NCBI GenBank assembly: GCA_958439725.1
Contig: CAUBWJ010000064.1
Coordinates: 1-7,858, forward strand
Length of the DNA: 7,858 nt
From: an uncultured Muribaculaceae bacterium
Lineage (GTDB): Bacteria > Bacteroidota > Bacteroidia > Bacteroidales > Muribaculaceae
Reading direction: 5' to 3'
Below the pieces are notes generated by a model. That model made no database searches, had not been told where the DNA came from, and saw only the letters and a program-made list of their open reading frames with translations. This document shows positions 1 to 6,200 of the stretch, piece by piece. Both the position numbers and the translations under genes were made by a program. Numbering within the stretch: position 1 is the stretch's first letter; each line of letters begins with the position of its first letter.

Positions 1-33
1 GGGTGAGTAAATAAACTTTAAAAAAGATTGCTA

Positions 34-41
34 TAAATTTG
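34..41 (+). promoter_or_regulatory. Putative -7 element of the susCD operon promoter
   Basis: TAAATTTG matches the Bacteroidetes -7 consensus TAnnTTTG and is followed by C, as in the other -7 boxes of this window. Transcription would start near position 48, giving a leader of about 80 nt before the SusC start codon. I see no TTTG -33 element at the expected 19-21 bp spacing (the bases there are A/T-rich), so the promoter is either weak, activator-dependent, or not the only one. An upstream regulator gene, common beside SusCD pairs, would lie outside the window. Confidence 0.5.
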
Positions 42-81
42 CGACTTCAAGTTACACATAGACGCATAGTAATCAATATAC

Positions 82-96
82 GTGGCAGAATGCCAC
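82..96 (+). promoter_or_regulatory. Perfect short hairpin in the susC leader
   Basis: GTGGCA and TGCCAC are perfect inverted repeats separated by GAA, giving a 6-bp stem with a three-base loop in the untranslated leader, 30 bp before the start codon. No T-tract follows, so it is not a terminator. It could stabilise the mRNA 5' end, or be a target for a protein or small RNA. A role is inference; a 6-bp stem can also occur by chance. Confidence 0.4.
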
Positions 97-126
97 AAAA
101 ACCAATTATTAATTTACACAATAGGT

Positions 127-3100
127 ATGAAAAGACTGTATTTAGTACTTATGTCAGTGATGTTCGTTCTGTGTGCGATAGCCCAGAACCAGCGCACGGT
201 AACAGGCACTGTAGTCTTCGAAGGCGACAACGAGCCTTTGATCGGTGCCACCGTGATGCCTGCATCAGGAACAACGGGTGTTATCACCAACTCTGATGGC
301 CAGTTTACACTCCGTGTTCCCCGTTCGGTAAAAACGATTCGTGTGAGCTACGTGGGAATGGTGACCCGCGAGTTCGAAATCACCGATGCCCCCATGCTGA
401 TAAAGCTCAGCAGTGCCGACAACACCCTCGATGAGGTTGTTGTCACGGCATTCGGTATGAAGAAAGAGCGCAAGGGACTCGGTTATGCCGTGCAGGACCT
501 CAAGGCGGAGGACCTCAACACCGACGGTACGACCTCTCTGGCAAGCGCCATGCAGGGTAAGCTCACCGGCGTTGACATCCGTCCGTCGTCAGGCGCTCCC
601 GGCGCTTCAAGCCAGATCGTGATCCGCGGCGCGCGTTCGTTCAACGGCAACAACCAGCCTCTCTACGTGGTTGACGGTATGCCGATCGAATCGACCCCCG
701 ACTATGGCACAGGCAACTCCGTTTCAGGCGCCAACCTCGCCGACCGCTCCATCGACATCAACCCCGAGGACATCGAGAGCATCAACGTGCTCAAAGGTCA
801 GGCCGCTTCGGCTCTCTACGGTATCCGTGCATCGAACGGTGTGATTGTAATCACTACCAAGCGTGGCAAATTCAATTCCAACCGCCCGACGATCACCATC
901 TCCACCAACCTTTCGGCAGAGCGCGTATCGCGTAAGTTCGAGCGTCAGACCGTTTACGCTCAGGGTAATGGCGTGGATGCTTACAACCCCTCCAGCTCCA
1001 TGACCTGGGGCCCGAAGATTGCCGACCTTGCAGACGATCCCAAGTACGGCGGCAACAGCCAGGGTCACCCCGGAATGTATTACAATCCCAAACGTGAACT
1101 CGCCGGCCTTGACGGATGGACTACCCCCGAAATCTATGACAACGTGGGTGATTTCTTCAACACCGGCTTTACCGAGAACGCCAACTTCAACATCAGCCAG
1201 CGCACCGAGCGCGCCAATTATTCGTTCGGCGTGAGCAACTCCTATCAGGAAGGCATCATTCCCTCCACGGGCATGAAACGCTGGGGCGCACGCGGTCTTG
1301 TTGACTGGACCATCAACAAGGAGTGGAAGACCGGCTTCTCCGGAAACTACAACTCCACAAAAATCAAATCGGCTCCTGGTGCCAACTCCGGTATCATGAA
1401 CGTGGTTTATTCGGCTCCGGCAGAGTATGACCTCAAAGGTATTCCCTGCAATGTTCCCGGCGATCCCACCCAGCAGATATCCTTCCGCTCCACCAGCTTC
1501 AACAACCCCTACTGGTGGTCGAAAAACAACTCCTTCAACCAGCACACCAACCGCTTCTTCGGCAATGCTTTCGTGGAGTATCGTCCCGATATCGACTGGG
1601 GTGACAACCTCGACCTCTGGTTCCGCGAGCAGGCAGGTATCGACATGTATACCACCAATAACTCCGACGTTCAGGAGGTAGGCGCCGCCGGTCAGACCAA
1701 GGGCGACATCGAGAACTACGGCGTTCAGCGCAATGTGTTCAACAACCTGTTCACCATCAACTTCAACGCCAAATTCGGCGATGACTGGGATCTTGACGTG
1801 ATGCTCGGTAATGAAATCAACCAAAACAACTCACGCTGGTGGGATTACTACGGATCGAACTTCAACTTCTACGGTTTCCCCGTGATAGCCAACGCTACTT
1901 CCTACAGCTCGAGCGAATACAACCGCAAGAGCCGCACGGTAGGCTTCTTCGGCAGCGCAGGCCTCTCATGGAAGCAGATGCTCTTCCTCACCGTTACCGG
2001 CCGTAACGACTACGTTTCGACCATGCCCCGCAAGAACCGTTCGTTCTTCTATCCCTCAGTATCGTTAGGATGGGTATTCACCGAACTTGAGGCATTCAAG
2101 GGCAATGACATACTCAGCTTCGGTAAGCTCCGCACGAGCTACGCCCAGGTGGGCCAGGCAGGTACGTATTACAATACCTATTATTCAGTGCCCGGTTACG
2201 GCGGCGGCATGTATACCTACACTCCCGTCACCTATCCTCTGAAAGGTGTGTCGGCCTATACCCCGTCAAGCTCCATGTATGATCCCAACCTGAAGCCCCA
2301 GAACACTGAAAACGTGGAAGTAGGTGCCGACCTCCGTCTCTTCAAGGACCGCGTTCGTCTGGAATATACATTTGCCTATCAGAATGTGACCGACCAGATA
2401 TTCTCTGTGCCTATTCCTTACTCGAGCGGCTACGGATCCAAGGTGACCAATGCCGGCCAGATGCGCACCACCAGCCATGAGCTCGGTATCAACGTGGCCA
2501 TCCTCCAGCACCGCGACTACGACCTGAATCTCGGTATCAATTTCACCAAAGTACACAATAAGGTTGTGGAACTCGCAGAGGGAGTTGAGTCAATCATGCT
2601 CGGCGGCTTCGTAGAGCCTCAGGTACGTGCACAGGCAGGCAACACTTATCCCAATATCTACGGTAACGCCTTCAAGCGCGACGAAAAGGGCAACCTTCTC
2701 CTTATGAACGGTCTTCCCCAGCAGACAGCAGGCAGCGTTGACCTCGGAAACTGCTCGCCCGACTTCACCATGGGCTTCAACCTCGGCGGCCGCTACAAGC
2801 GAGTAAGCGTATCCTCGACCTGGAGCTGGAACAAGGGCGGCAAGATGTACCACGGCACCAATATGGTGATGAACTACTTCGGCGCCACCAAGGAGTCCAT
2901 CCCCTACCATGAAGGAACCATGGTCGCAGAGGGTATCGACGAGGCCACAGGACAGCCCAACACCATCGAGGTATCGAAACAGGATTACTGGATGACATAC
3001 TACGACTGCACCGAATCGGGTATCTACGACATGAGCTTCCTCAAACTCCGCGACGTGACCCTCACCTACAAGCTCCCGACAATCGCCGGCAAGTTCGACG

Positions 3101-3261
3101 TGGATCTCTTCGGTTTCGCACGCAACGTGCTCGTATGGGCCAAGATGCCTAACTTCGATCCCGAGGCTTCGCAGGGCAACGGCAACATGGGCGGTTACTT
3201 CGAGCGCTTCTCAGTGCCCAACACCGCATCGTTCGGCGGCGGCCTGAAAGTTACCTTCTGA
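127..3261 (+). CDS. SusC/RagA-family TonB-linked outer-membrane transporter
   Basis: This 1044-residue protein imports a SusD-captured nutrient across the outer membrane using TonB/ExbBD energy. The start is placed at the ATG that opens a clear signal peptide: Lys-Arg, a hydrophobic core, then AIA with signal peptidase I cleavage after residue 19. Residues 24-93 form a carboxypeptidase-regulatory-like beta-sandwich domain, seen in VTGTV, EPLIGATV, TNSDGQF and VSYVGM. A TonB-box-like DEVVVTAFG lies at 102-110, and the family signature continues to about 121. The plug domain covers roughly 115-247, with LYVVDGMPIE and INPEDIESINVLKG leading into the SALYGIRASNGVIVITTKRGK segment. The rest is the beta-barrel, ending in a terminal phenylalanine (GLKVTF), as expected for BAM-inserted barrels. 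The length is normal and no frameshift is seen. There is no N-terminal STN domain, so anti-sigma signalling is not indicated. It is followed after 43 bp by its SusD partner, surely cotranscribed. The substrate is unknown. Confidence 0.97.
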   Translation: MKRLYLVLMSVMFVLCAIAQNQRTVTGTVVFEGDNEPLIGATVMPASGTTGVITNSDGQFTLRVPRSVKTIRVSYVGMVTREFEITDAPMLIKLSSADNTLDEVVVTAFGMKKERKGLGYAVQDLKAEDLNTDGTTSLASAMQGKLTGVDIRPSSGAPGASSQIVIRGARSFNGNNQPLYVVDGMPIESTPDYGTGNSVSGANLADRSIDINPEDIESINVLKGQAASALYGIRASNGVIVITTKRGKFNSNRPTITISTNLSAERVSRKFERQTVYAQGNGVDAYNPSSSMTWGPKIADLADDPKYGGNSQGHPGMYYNPKRELAGLDGWTTPEIYDNVGDFFNTGFTENANFNISQRTERANYSFGVSNSYQEGIIPSTGMKRWGARGLVDWTINKEWKTGFSGNYNSTKIKSAPGANSGIMNVVYSAPAEYDLKGIPCNVPGDPTQQISFRSTSFNNPYWWSKNNSFNQHTNRFFGNAFVEYRPDIDWGDNLDLWFREQAGIDMYTTNNSDVQEVGAAGQTKGDIENYGVQRNVFNNLFTINFNAKFGDDWDLDVMLGNEINQNNSRWWDYYGSNFNFYGFPVIANATSYSSSEYNRKSRTVGFFGSAGLSWKQMLFLTVTGRNDYVSTMPRKNRSFFYPSVSLGWVFTELEAFKGNDILSFGKLRTSYAQVGQAGTYYNTYYSVPGYGGGMYTYTPVTYPLKGVSAYTPSSSMYDPNLKPQNTENVEVGADLRLFKDRVRLEYTFAYQNVTDQIFSVPIPYSSGYGSKVTNAGQMRTTSHELGINVAILQHRDYDLNLGINFTKVHNKVVELAEGVESIMLGGFVEPQVRAQAGNTYPNIYGNAFKRDEKGNLLLMNGLPQQTAGSVDLGNCSPDFTMGFNLGGRYKRVSVSSTWSWNKGGKMYHGTNMVMNYFGATKESIPYHEGTMVAEGIDEATGQPNTIEVSKQDYWMTYYDCTESGIYDMSFLKLRDVTLTYKLPTIAGKFDVDLFGFARNVLVWAKMPNFDPEASQGNGNMGGYFERFSVPNTASFGGGLKVTF

Positions 3262-3304
3262 TCATCAATACTCCCAATCCACACATATTTAATATACAGA
3301 AACA

Positions 3305-4771
3305 ATGTTGAAGAAATTCTTATATATAGCTTTTCTCGGACTGATGGCAACTTCATGTACCGAGGATACGATGGACGACATCAACAAGAACCAGGCCAAT
3401 CCGCCGGCAACTGCGGTCAATGCCAAGTTCCAGGTCACCGAGGCTGTGGTAGCTACCGGATTCTCCTCATGGGGAGGCGCATACGCCTGGTATGTAAGCT
3501 CATATACAGAGCAGACTTTCGGTACCGGCAACAACCAGGCCATGAAGGCCGAGCTGCGTCAGCGCGGCGAGACTGCAGCCAGCACCACGTTCAACAACGA
3601 GTGGGGCAGCACATATCTCAACCTTGAGAATATCCTCCAGATTCTTCAGAAAACCGAAGAAGGCGGACTCAATGGGGGCCAGAGCGATATCCGCGGCATA
3701 GGCCAGGTGCTCTGGGTGCTCAACTTCGAGCTTCTCACCGACATGCACGGCGATATCCCTTACAGCGAAGCCCTTGTGAAGGAGCAGCCTAAGCTCGATT
3801 CTCAGGAATCAATCTATACCGATCTTCTCTCGCGCATAGACGAGGCAATAACCGACCTTACAGCCGCCGCCACTGCCAAGGAAAACAACTGTGGCGCGCA
3901 GGATGTGCTCTTCGGAGGCAATCCCGCCAAATGGCTCGGCCTTGCCAAAGCTGTTAAAGCCCGTCTGCTTCTCAATATGTCGTATCGCGACTCAGGCAAC
4001 CTCGCCAAGGCCAAAACCGCTGCCGAGGAAGCCCTGCAGGCCGGATTCGCCGGTGCGGAACTCGCCATATTCAATGGTGTGGACTGCGACAACCCCTGGG
4101 CCGCCTATAACTGGAGCCGCGCATATACCGGCGCCAACGGTACGGTGGTCGACCTGATGACTGAGCGCAATGACCCGCGTCTGGATGTCTATGCAGTCGA
4201 TTATTTCGGCACAGGTGTGAATTATGCCGCAGCCGGTGACGACGACCTCGCCAAGATGACAGAGACAGTAGGCCTTCCCATCTGGCTTGACAATGGAGCC
4301 GCAAAACTTCACCTTTTCAGCCTTTCGGAAGTCTATTTCATCATAGCTGAGTGCCAGGCCCGTGCCGGACAGGATGCGACAACAGCATTCACCAGCGCAG
4401 TAGAGGCTTCGTTCGCAGACATCGCAGCTGCTACCGGCGAGGATCTCGGGGATGCGGCAGACTATGTGGCTGGACTCGGTGCCGTAACCCTCAAGGAGGT
4501 GATGGTGCAGAAGTATCTTGCCCAGACCCGCGACGAGCAGATTCAGACCTACAACGATATCCGCCGTTGCATGGCTCAAGGCGAGGAGTTTGTGAAGATG
4601 AAGAATCCTCACAATGTGCAGGGAGGCATGAACCAGTGGCCACTGCGTCTGCCCTACGGCAACTCCGACGTGGTATCCAATCCTAATGTGACAGCAGCCT
4701 TCGGCACAGGCAACGACGCCGGCAACTATCTCTTCACAGAGAACATCTGGCTGTTCGGCGGCTCACGCTGA
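3305..4771 (+). CDS. SusD/RagB-family nutrient-binding outer-membrane lipoprotein (SusD-like_2 type)
   Basis: This 488-residue surface lipoprotein would close as a lid over the preceding SusC barrel and bind the nutrient. A type II signal peptide is visible: MLKKF, a hydrophobic core and a lipobox ending ATS-Cys18. The residues after the Cys are acidic (TEDTMDD), consistent with Bacteroidetes surface-export signals. Family motifs include LTDMHGDIPYSEAL (144-157), DPRLD (290-294), SEVYFIIAECQARAG (341-355), DEQIQTYNDIRR (410-421), PLRLPYGNSD...NPN (446-461) and a C-terminal ENIWLFGG. These fit the SusD-like_2 group better than classical starch SusD. The helical TPR-like N-terminal half is intact and the length is typical. 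The start is the only ATG before the signal peptide and has an A-rich upstream region without Shine-Dalgarno, normal for the phylum. The TGA stop is followed directly by an in-frame TAA. The ligand cannot be deduced: SusD ligands include glycans and, for some pairs, peptides. Confidence 0.96.
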   Translation: MLKKFLYIAFLGLMATSCTEDTMDDINKNQANPPATAVNAKFQVTEAVVATGFSSWGGAYAWYVSSYTEQTFGTGNNQAMKAELRQRGETAASTTFNNEWGSTYLNLENILQILQKTEEGGLNGGQSDIRGIGQVLWVLNFELLTDMHGDIPYSEALVKEQPKLDSQESIYTDLLSRIDEAITDLTAAATAKENNCGAQDVLFGGNPAKWLGLAKAVKARLLLNMSYRDSGNLAKAKTAAEEALQAGFAGAELAIFNGVDCDNPWAAYNWSRAYTGANGTVVDLMTERNDPRLDVYAVDYFGTGVNYAAAGDDDLAKMTETVGLPIWLDNGAAKLHLFSLSEVYFIIAECQARAGQDATTAFTSAVEASFADIAAATGEDLGDAADYVAGLGAVTLKEVMVQKYLAQTRDEQIQTYNDIRRCMAQGEEFVKMKNPHNVQGGMNQWPLRLPYGNSDVVSNPNVTAAFGTGNDAGNYLFTENIWLFGGSR

Positions 4772-4828
4772 TAAACTTAAAAGGGGAACCCTGAAAATCC
4801 CCAAGCTGTTTTCATACTAAATGCAGGG

Positions 4829-4872
4829 GAAAGGCAGTGCGAATCGATTTCGCACTGCCTTTCGAATTTTTT
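4829..4872 (+). terminator. Strong rho-independent terminator of the susCD operon
   Basis: Arms 4829-4843 (GAAAGGCAGTGCGAA) and 4849-4863 are perfectly complementary over 15 bp around the loop TCGAT. They are followed after three bases by T6 (4867-4872). It lies 57 bp after the SusD stop and has the polarity of the susCD transcript. On the - strand the same stem lacks a downstream T-run, so it should be mainly one-way, though it may still block the MetE-like transcript. Confidence 0.88.
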
Positions 4873-4875
4873 AAT

Positions 4876-4923
4876 ATAGGGCTAATAGGCCCTATGAGCC
4901 CTATGGGGCGTATAATGCCTATG
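4876..4923. repeat. Degenerate GCCCTAT repeat cluster between convergent genes
   Basis: ATAGGGC (4876-4882) and GCCCTAT (4889-4895) form a 7-bp inverted repeat with loop TAATAG. GCCCTAT recurs at 4898-4904, 9 bp on, and the related GCCTATG occurs at 4917-4923, just before the stop codon of the - strand gene. The hairpin reads alike on both strands and has no T-run after it in either direction. It could protect the 3' end of the MetE-like mRNA, be a weak terminator, or be a member of a short intergenic repeat family. I cannot decide between these from one copy. Confidence 0.4.
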
Positions 4924-4930
4924 TCGGTTG

Positions 4931-6046
4931 TCAGAGGTCGGTGGCTATGGAGCGGAGCTGGTCGATTTTGTGCCACTGGTCTTCTTCGGTGAGGCCGCGC
5001 TCGGCAAAGGAGGAGAGCTTGAAGCCGCTTGTGGGGCTTATGGAGATGGCTTCGGCGGGGAGATACCGGCGTGCGTGCTCTATGGCGTTGCGCACGTAGG
5101 GAATCTTGTCGGAGAAGGGCATGTGGGCCGAGAGCAGTCCGAGGGTCACGATGCTTCCGGGACGCAGAAAGCGCAGGATGTCGAGCTGTTCGGGGTCGGA
5201 GGGTGAGAATGGGAGGAAGAAGTGGCGGATGTTTACGTTGCGGAGCAGGTTGGCCAGTACGTTGTCGGGCGTATCGTCTGTGCGCCATGCCGGAACGACG
5301 TTCACACCGCCGGACACGAAGAGCGATATGCCCATGTCGGCCGGCAGACCTTCTATGGATTTGTTGATGAGGGTGATGATGTCGTTCTGGAGCTTGACGG
5401 GATCGATGCCGCCGAGAATGAGCGTGTTGAGGAAGGATGAGTCGGCAAGCTGTCCGGCGGCGGTGTCGTCGAGCTGGAGATGGCGGCATCCGAGCTGGTA
5501 GAAGCGGCGTATTGTCTCGCGGTAGGCTCCGGCTATGTCGTCGATAAGCGTGGCAGGCGAGGGATATACGCGGCCGGGATCATCGTCGGTGATGGTGAGA
5601 ATCTCCAGATAGAGGTCGGCGGGGGAGGGGATAGTCTGGCGCACCTGGGCGCGTCCGGCGGCAGTATCGTAAAGGAACTTGAAGTCGTTGAAGAAAGGAT
5701 GCTCAGGATTATAGGAAATCGGGGCCTTGAAGAGCATGAGGTCGGCGAAGGCGGGGAGGTTGCGGCGCAGGGCGTCGTCTTCCACGCGACCCTTTTCAAT
5801 ACCGCCGAGGCCGAAGTAGAAATCCTTGTTCCAGACGCGGCGGCGGAGTTCGCCGGAGGTCACGAACGGGAGTCCGGCCTTGAGCTGGCGCTCGACAAGC
5901 GAGGCTATTGCACGGTCTTCGGCGCGGCGCATCTCGGCGGCGTCGATGCGGCCTGCATCGAAAGCGTTGCGGGCCTCAATGAGTTCGGGAGAGGGCAGGA
6001 AGCTGCCCACGATGTCGAATTTGTCGGAAAACGGACGTTCACTCAT
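4931..6046 (-). CDS. Cobalamin-independent methionine synthase (MetE C-terminal/YxjG-like) family protein lacking the zinc ligands
   Basis: This 371-residue single TIM-barrel protein has the usual length of YxjG-like proteins, which correspond to the C-terminal half of MetE. Family motifs in order: VGSF (13-16), SGE followed by LRRRVW (64-72; family form DGEFRR..W), TIPSPADL (138-145), YPSP...AYRETIRRFYQLGCRHLQLDDT (161-195), LRFLRPGSIVTLGLLSAH (291-308), ISPTSGF (336-342) and TEEDQW (353-358). In family enzymes zinc is held by His and Cys in an H-x-C-R-G-N motif, Glu in FFLEYD, and Cys in SPQCGF. Here these positions read F243-V-S245-G-G, FFLPF (P279) and SPTSGF (S340), so no zinc ligand remains. 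C187 is the only cysteine. The Glu of SGE and the Asp pair of LQLDDT, which match substrate contacts in MetE, are kept. The start is the ATG in a good family context, about 27 nt after a -7 box. Homocysteine methylation is doubtful; the true reaction is unknown. It is convergent with susCD and divergent from the MATE gene. Confidence 0.92.
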   Translation of the reverse strand: MSERPFSDKFDIVGSFLPSPELIEARNAFDAGRIDAAEMRRAEDRAIASLVERQLKAGLPFVTSGELRRRVWNKDFYFGLGGIEKGRVEDDALRRNLPAFADLMLFKAPISYNPEHPFFNDFKFLYDTAAGRAQVRQTIPSPADLYLEILTITDDDPGRVYPSPATLIDDIAGAYRETIRRFYQLGCRHLQLDDTAAGQLADSSFLNTLILGGIDPVKLQNDIITLINKSIEGLPADMGISLFVSGGVNVVPAWRTDDTPDNVLANLLRNVNIRHFFLPFSPSDPEQLDILRFLRPGSIVTLGLLSAHMPFSDKIPYVRNAIEHARRYLPAEAISISPTSGFKLSSFAERGLTEEDQWHKIDQLRSIATDL

Positions 6047-6079
6047 AATAGAAATGTGAAGTTAAATTGTTTATGGTGG

Positions 6080-6087
6080 CAAAATTA
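6080..6087 (-). promoter_or_regulatory. Putative -7 element for the MetE-like gene
   Basis: Read on the - strand this is TAATTTTG, matching TAnnTTTG and followed by C. Transcription would start near 6073, giving a leader of about 27 nt, too short for a SAM or cobalamin riboswitch. No TTTG/TTG -33 element is seen 19-21 bp upstream. Confidence 0.5.
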
Positions 6088-6117
6088 GAAATTATACGTG
6101 AGATTATGGAATTTTTT

Positions 6118-6170
6118 CCGTAATATTTTCGGTATATATCTCCGAAAAATAGATAAGCCGTATATTCGGC
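6118..6170. promoter_or_regulatory. Cluster of CCG/CGG dyads in the divergent promoter region
   Basis: The A/T-rich gap between the divergent genes holds nested inverted repeats: CCG (6118-6120) N9 CGG (6130-6132); TTTTCGG (6126-6132) N9 CCGAAAA (6142-6148), a perfect 7-bp pair; and GCCG (6157-6160) TATATT CGGC (6167-6170). The first three triplets are spaced 12 bp apart centre to centre. They lie just upstream of the putative -7 box of the MATE gene, partly over its -33 zone, and upstream of the MetE-like promoter. This suggests an operator for a dimeric regulator of one or both genes. It is an inference from symmetry alone; no regulator gene is in the window. Confidence 0.35.
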
Positions 6171-6179
6171 GGGAATGCG

Positions 6180-6187
6180 TAAATTTG
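6180..6187 (+). promoter_or_regulatory. Putative -7 element for the MATE transporter gene
   Basis: TAAATTTG followed by C matches the Bacteroidetes -7 consensus and is identical to the susC box. There is no TTTG at -33; the expected place contains the GCCG half of a dyad, which would fit a regulated promoter. The box ends only 13 bp before the ATG, so a start 6-8 nt downstream would leave a 5' leader of under 10 nt. Confidence 0.45.
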
Positions 6188-6200
6188 CAGCTCAAAAGCT

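Noticed and set aside
82..126. GTG start giving a 15-residue N-terminal extension of SusC
   Set aside because: It would bury the signal peptide behind a polar extension, and the GTG is part of a leader hairpin. The ATG at 127 directly opens a normal signal peptide.
1..126. Invertible (phase-variable) promoter upstream of susC
   Set aside because: No inverted repeat pair flanks the -7 box within the window. The only dyad, at 82-96, is a 3-base-loop hairpin downstream of it. A distal arm outside the window cannot be excluded.
724..1824. 366-codon open frame on the - strand opposite the SusC gene
   Set aside because: It lies wholly inside an unmistakable SusC gene. Its translation is a Val/Gly/Glu-rich low-complexity string with no recognisable domain, as expected from the antisense of a codon-biased GC-rich gene.
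4783..4802. GGGGA ... TCCCC inverted repeat after the SusD stop
   Set aside because: It has only a 5-bp stem with a 10-base loop and a short T-run some bases later. The perfect 15-bp terminator just downstream explains termination better.
5480..6088. Open frame on the + strand opposite the MetE-like gene
   Set aside because: It is antisense to a clear family protein, runs through its promoter, and has no domain of its own.
6047..6120. SAM or cobalamin riboswitch upstream of the MetE-like gene
   Set aside because: Only about 27 nt of leader follow the likely -7 box, and no multi-stem conserved core is visible. The region is simple A/T-rich DNA.
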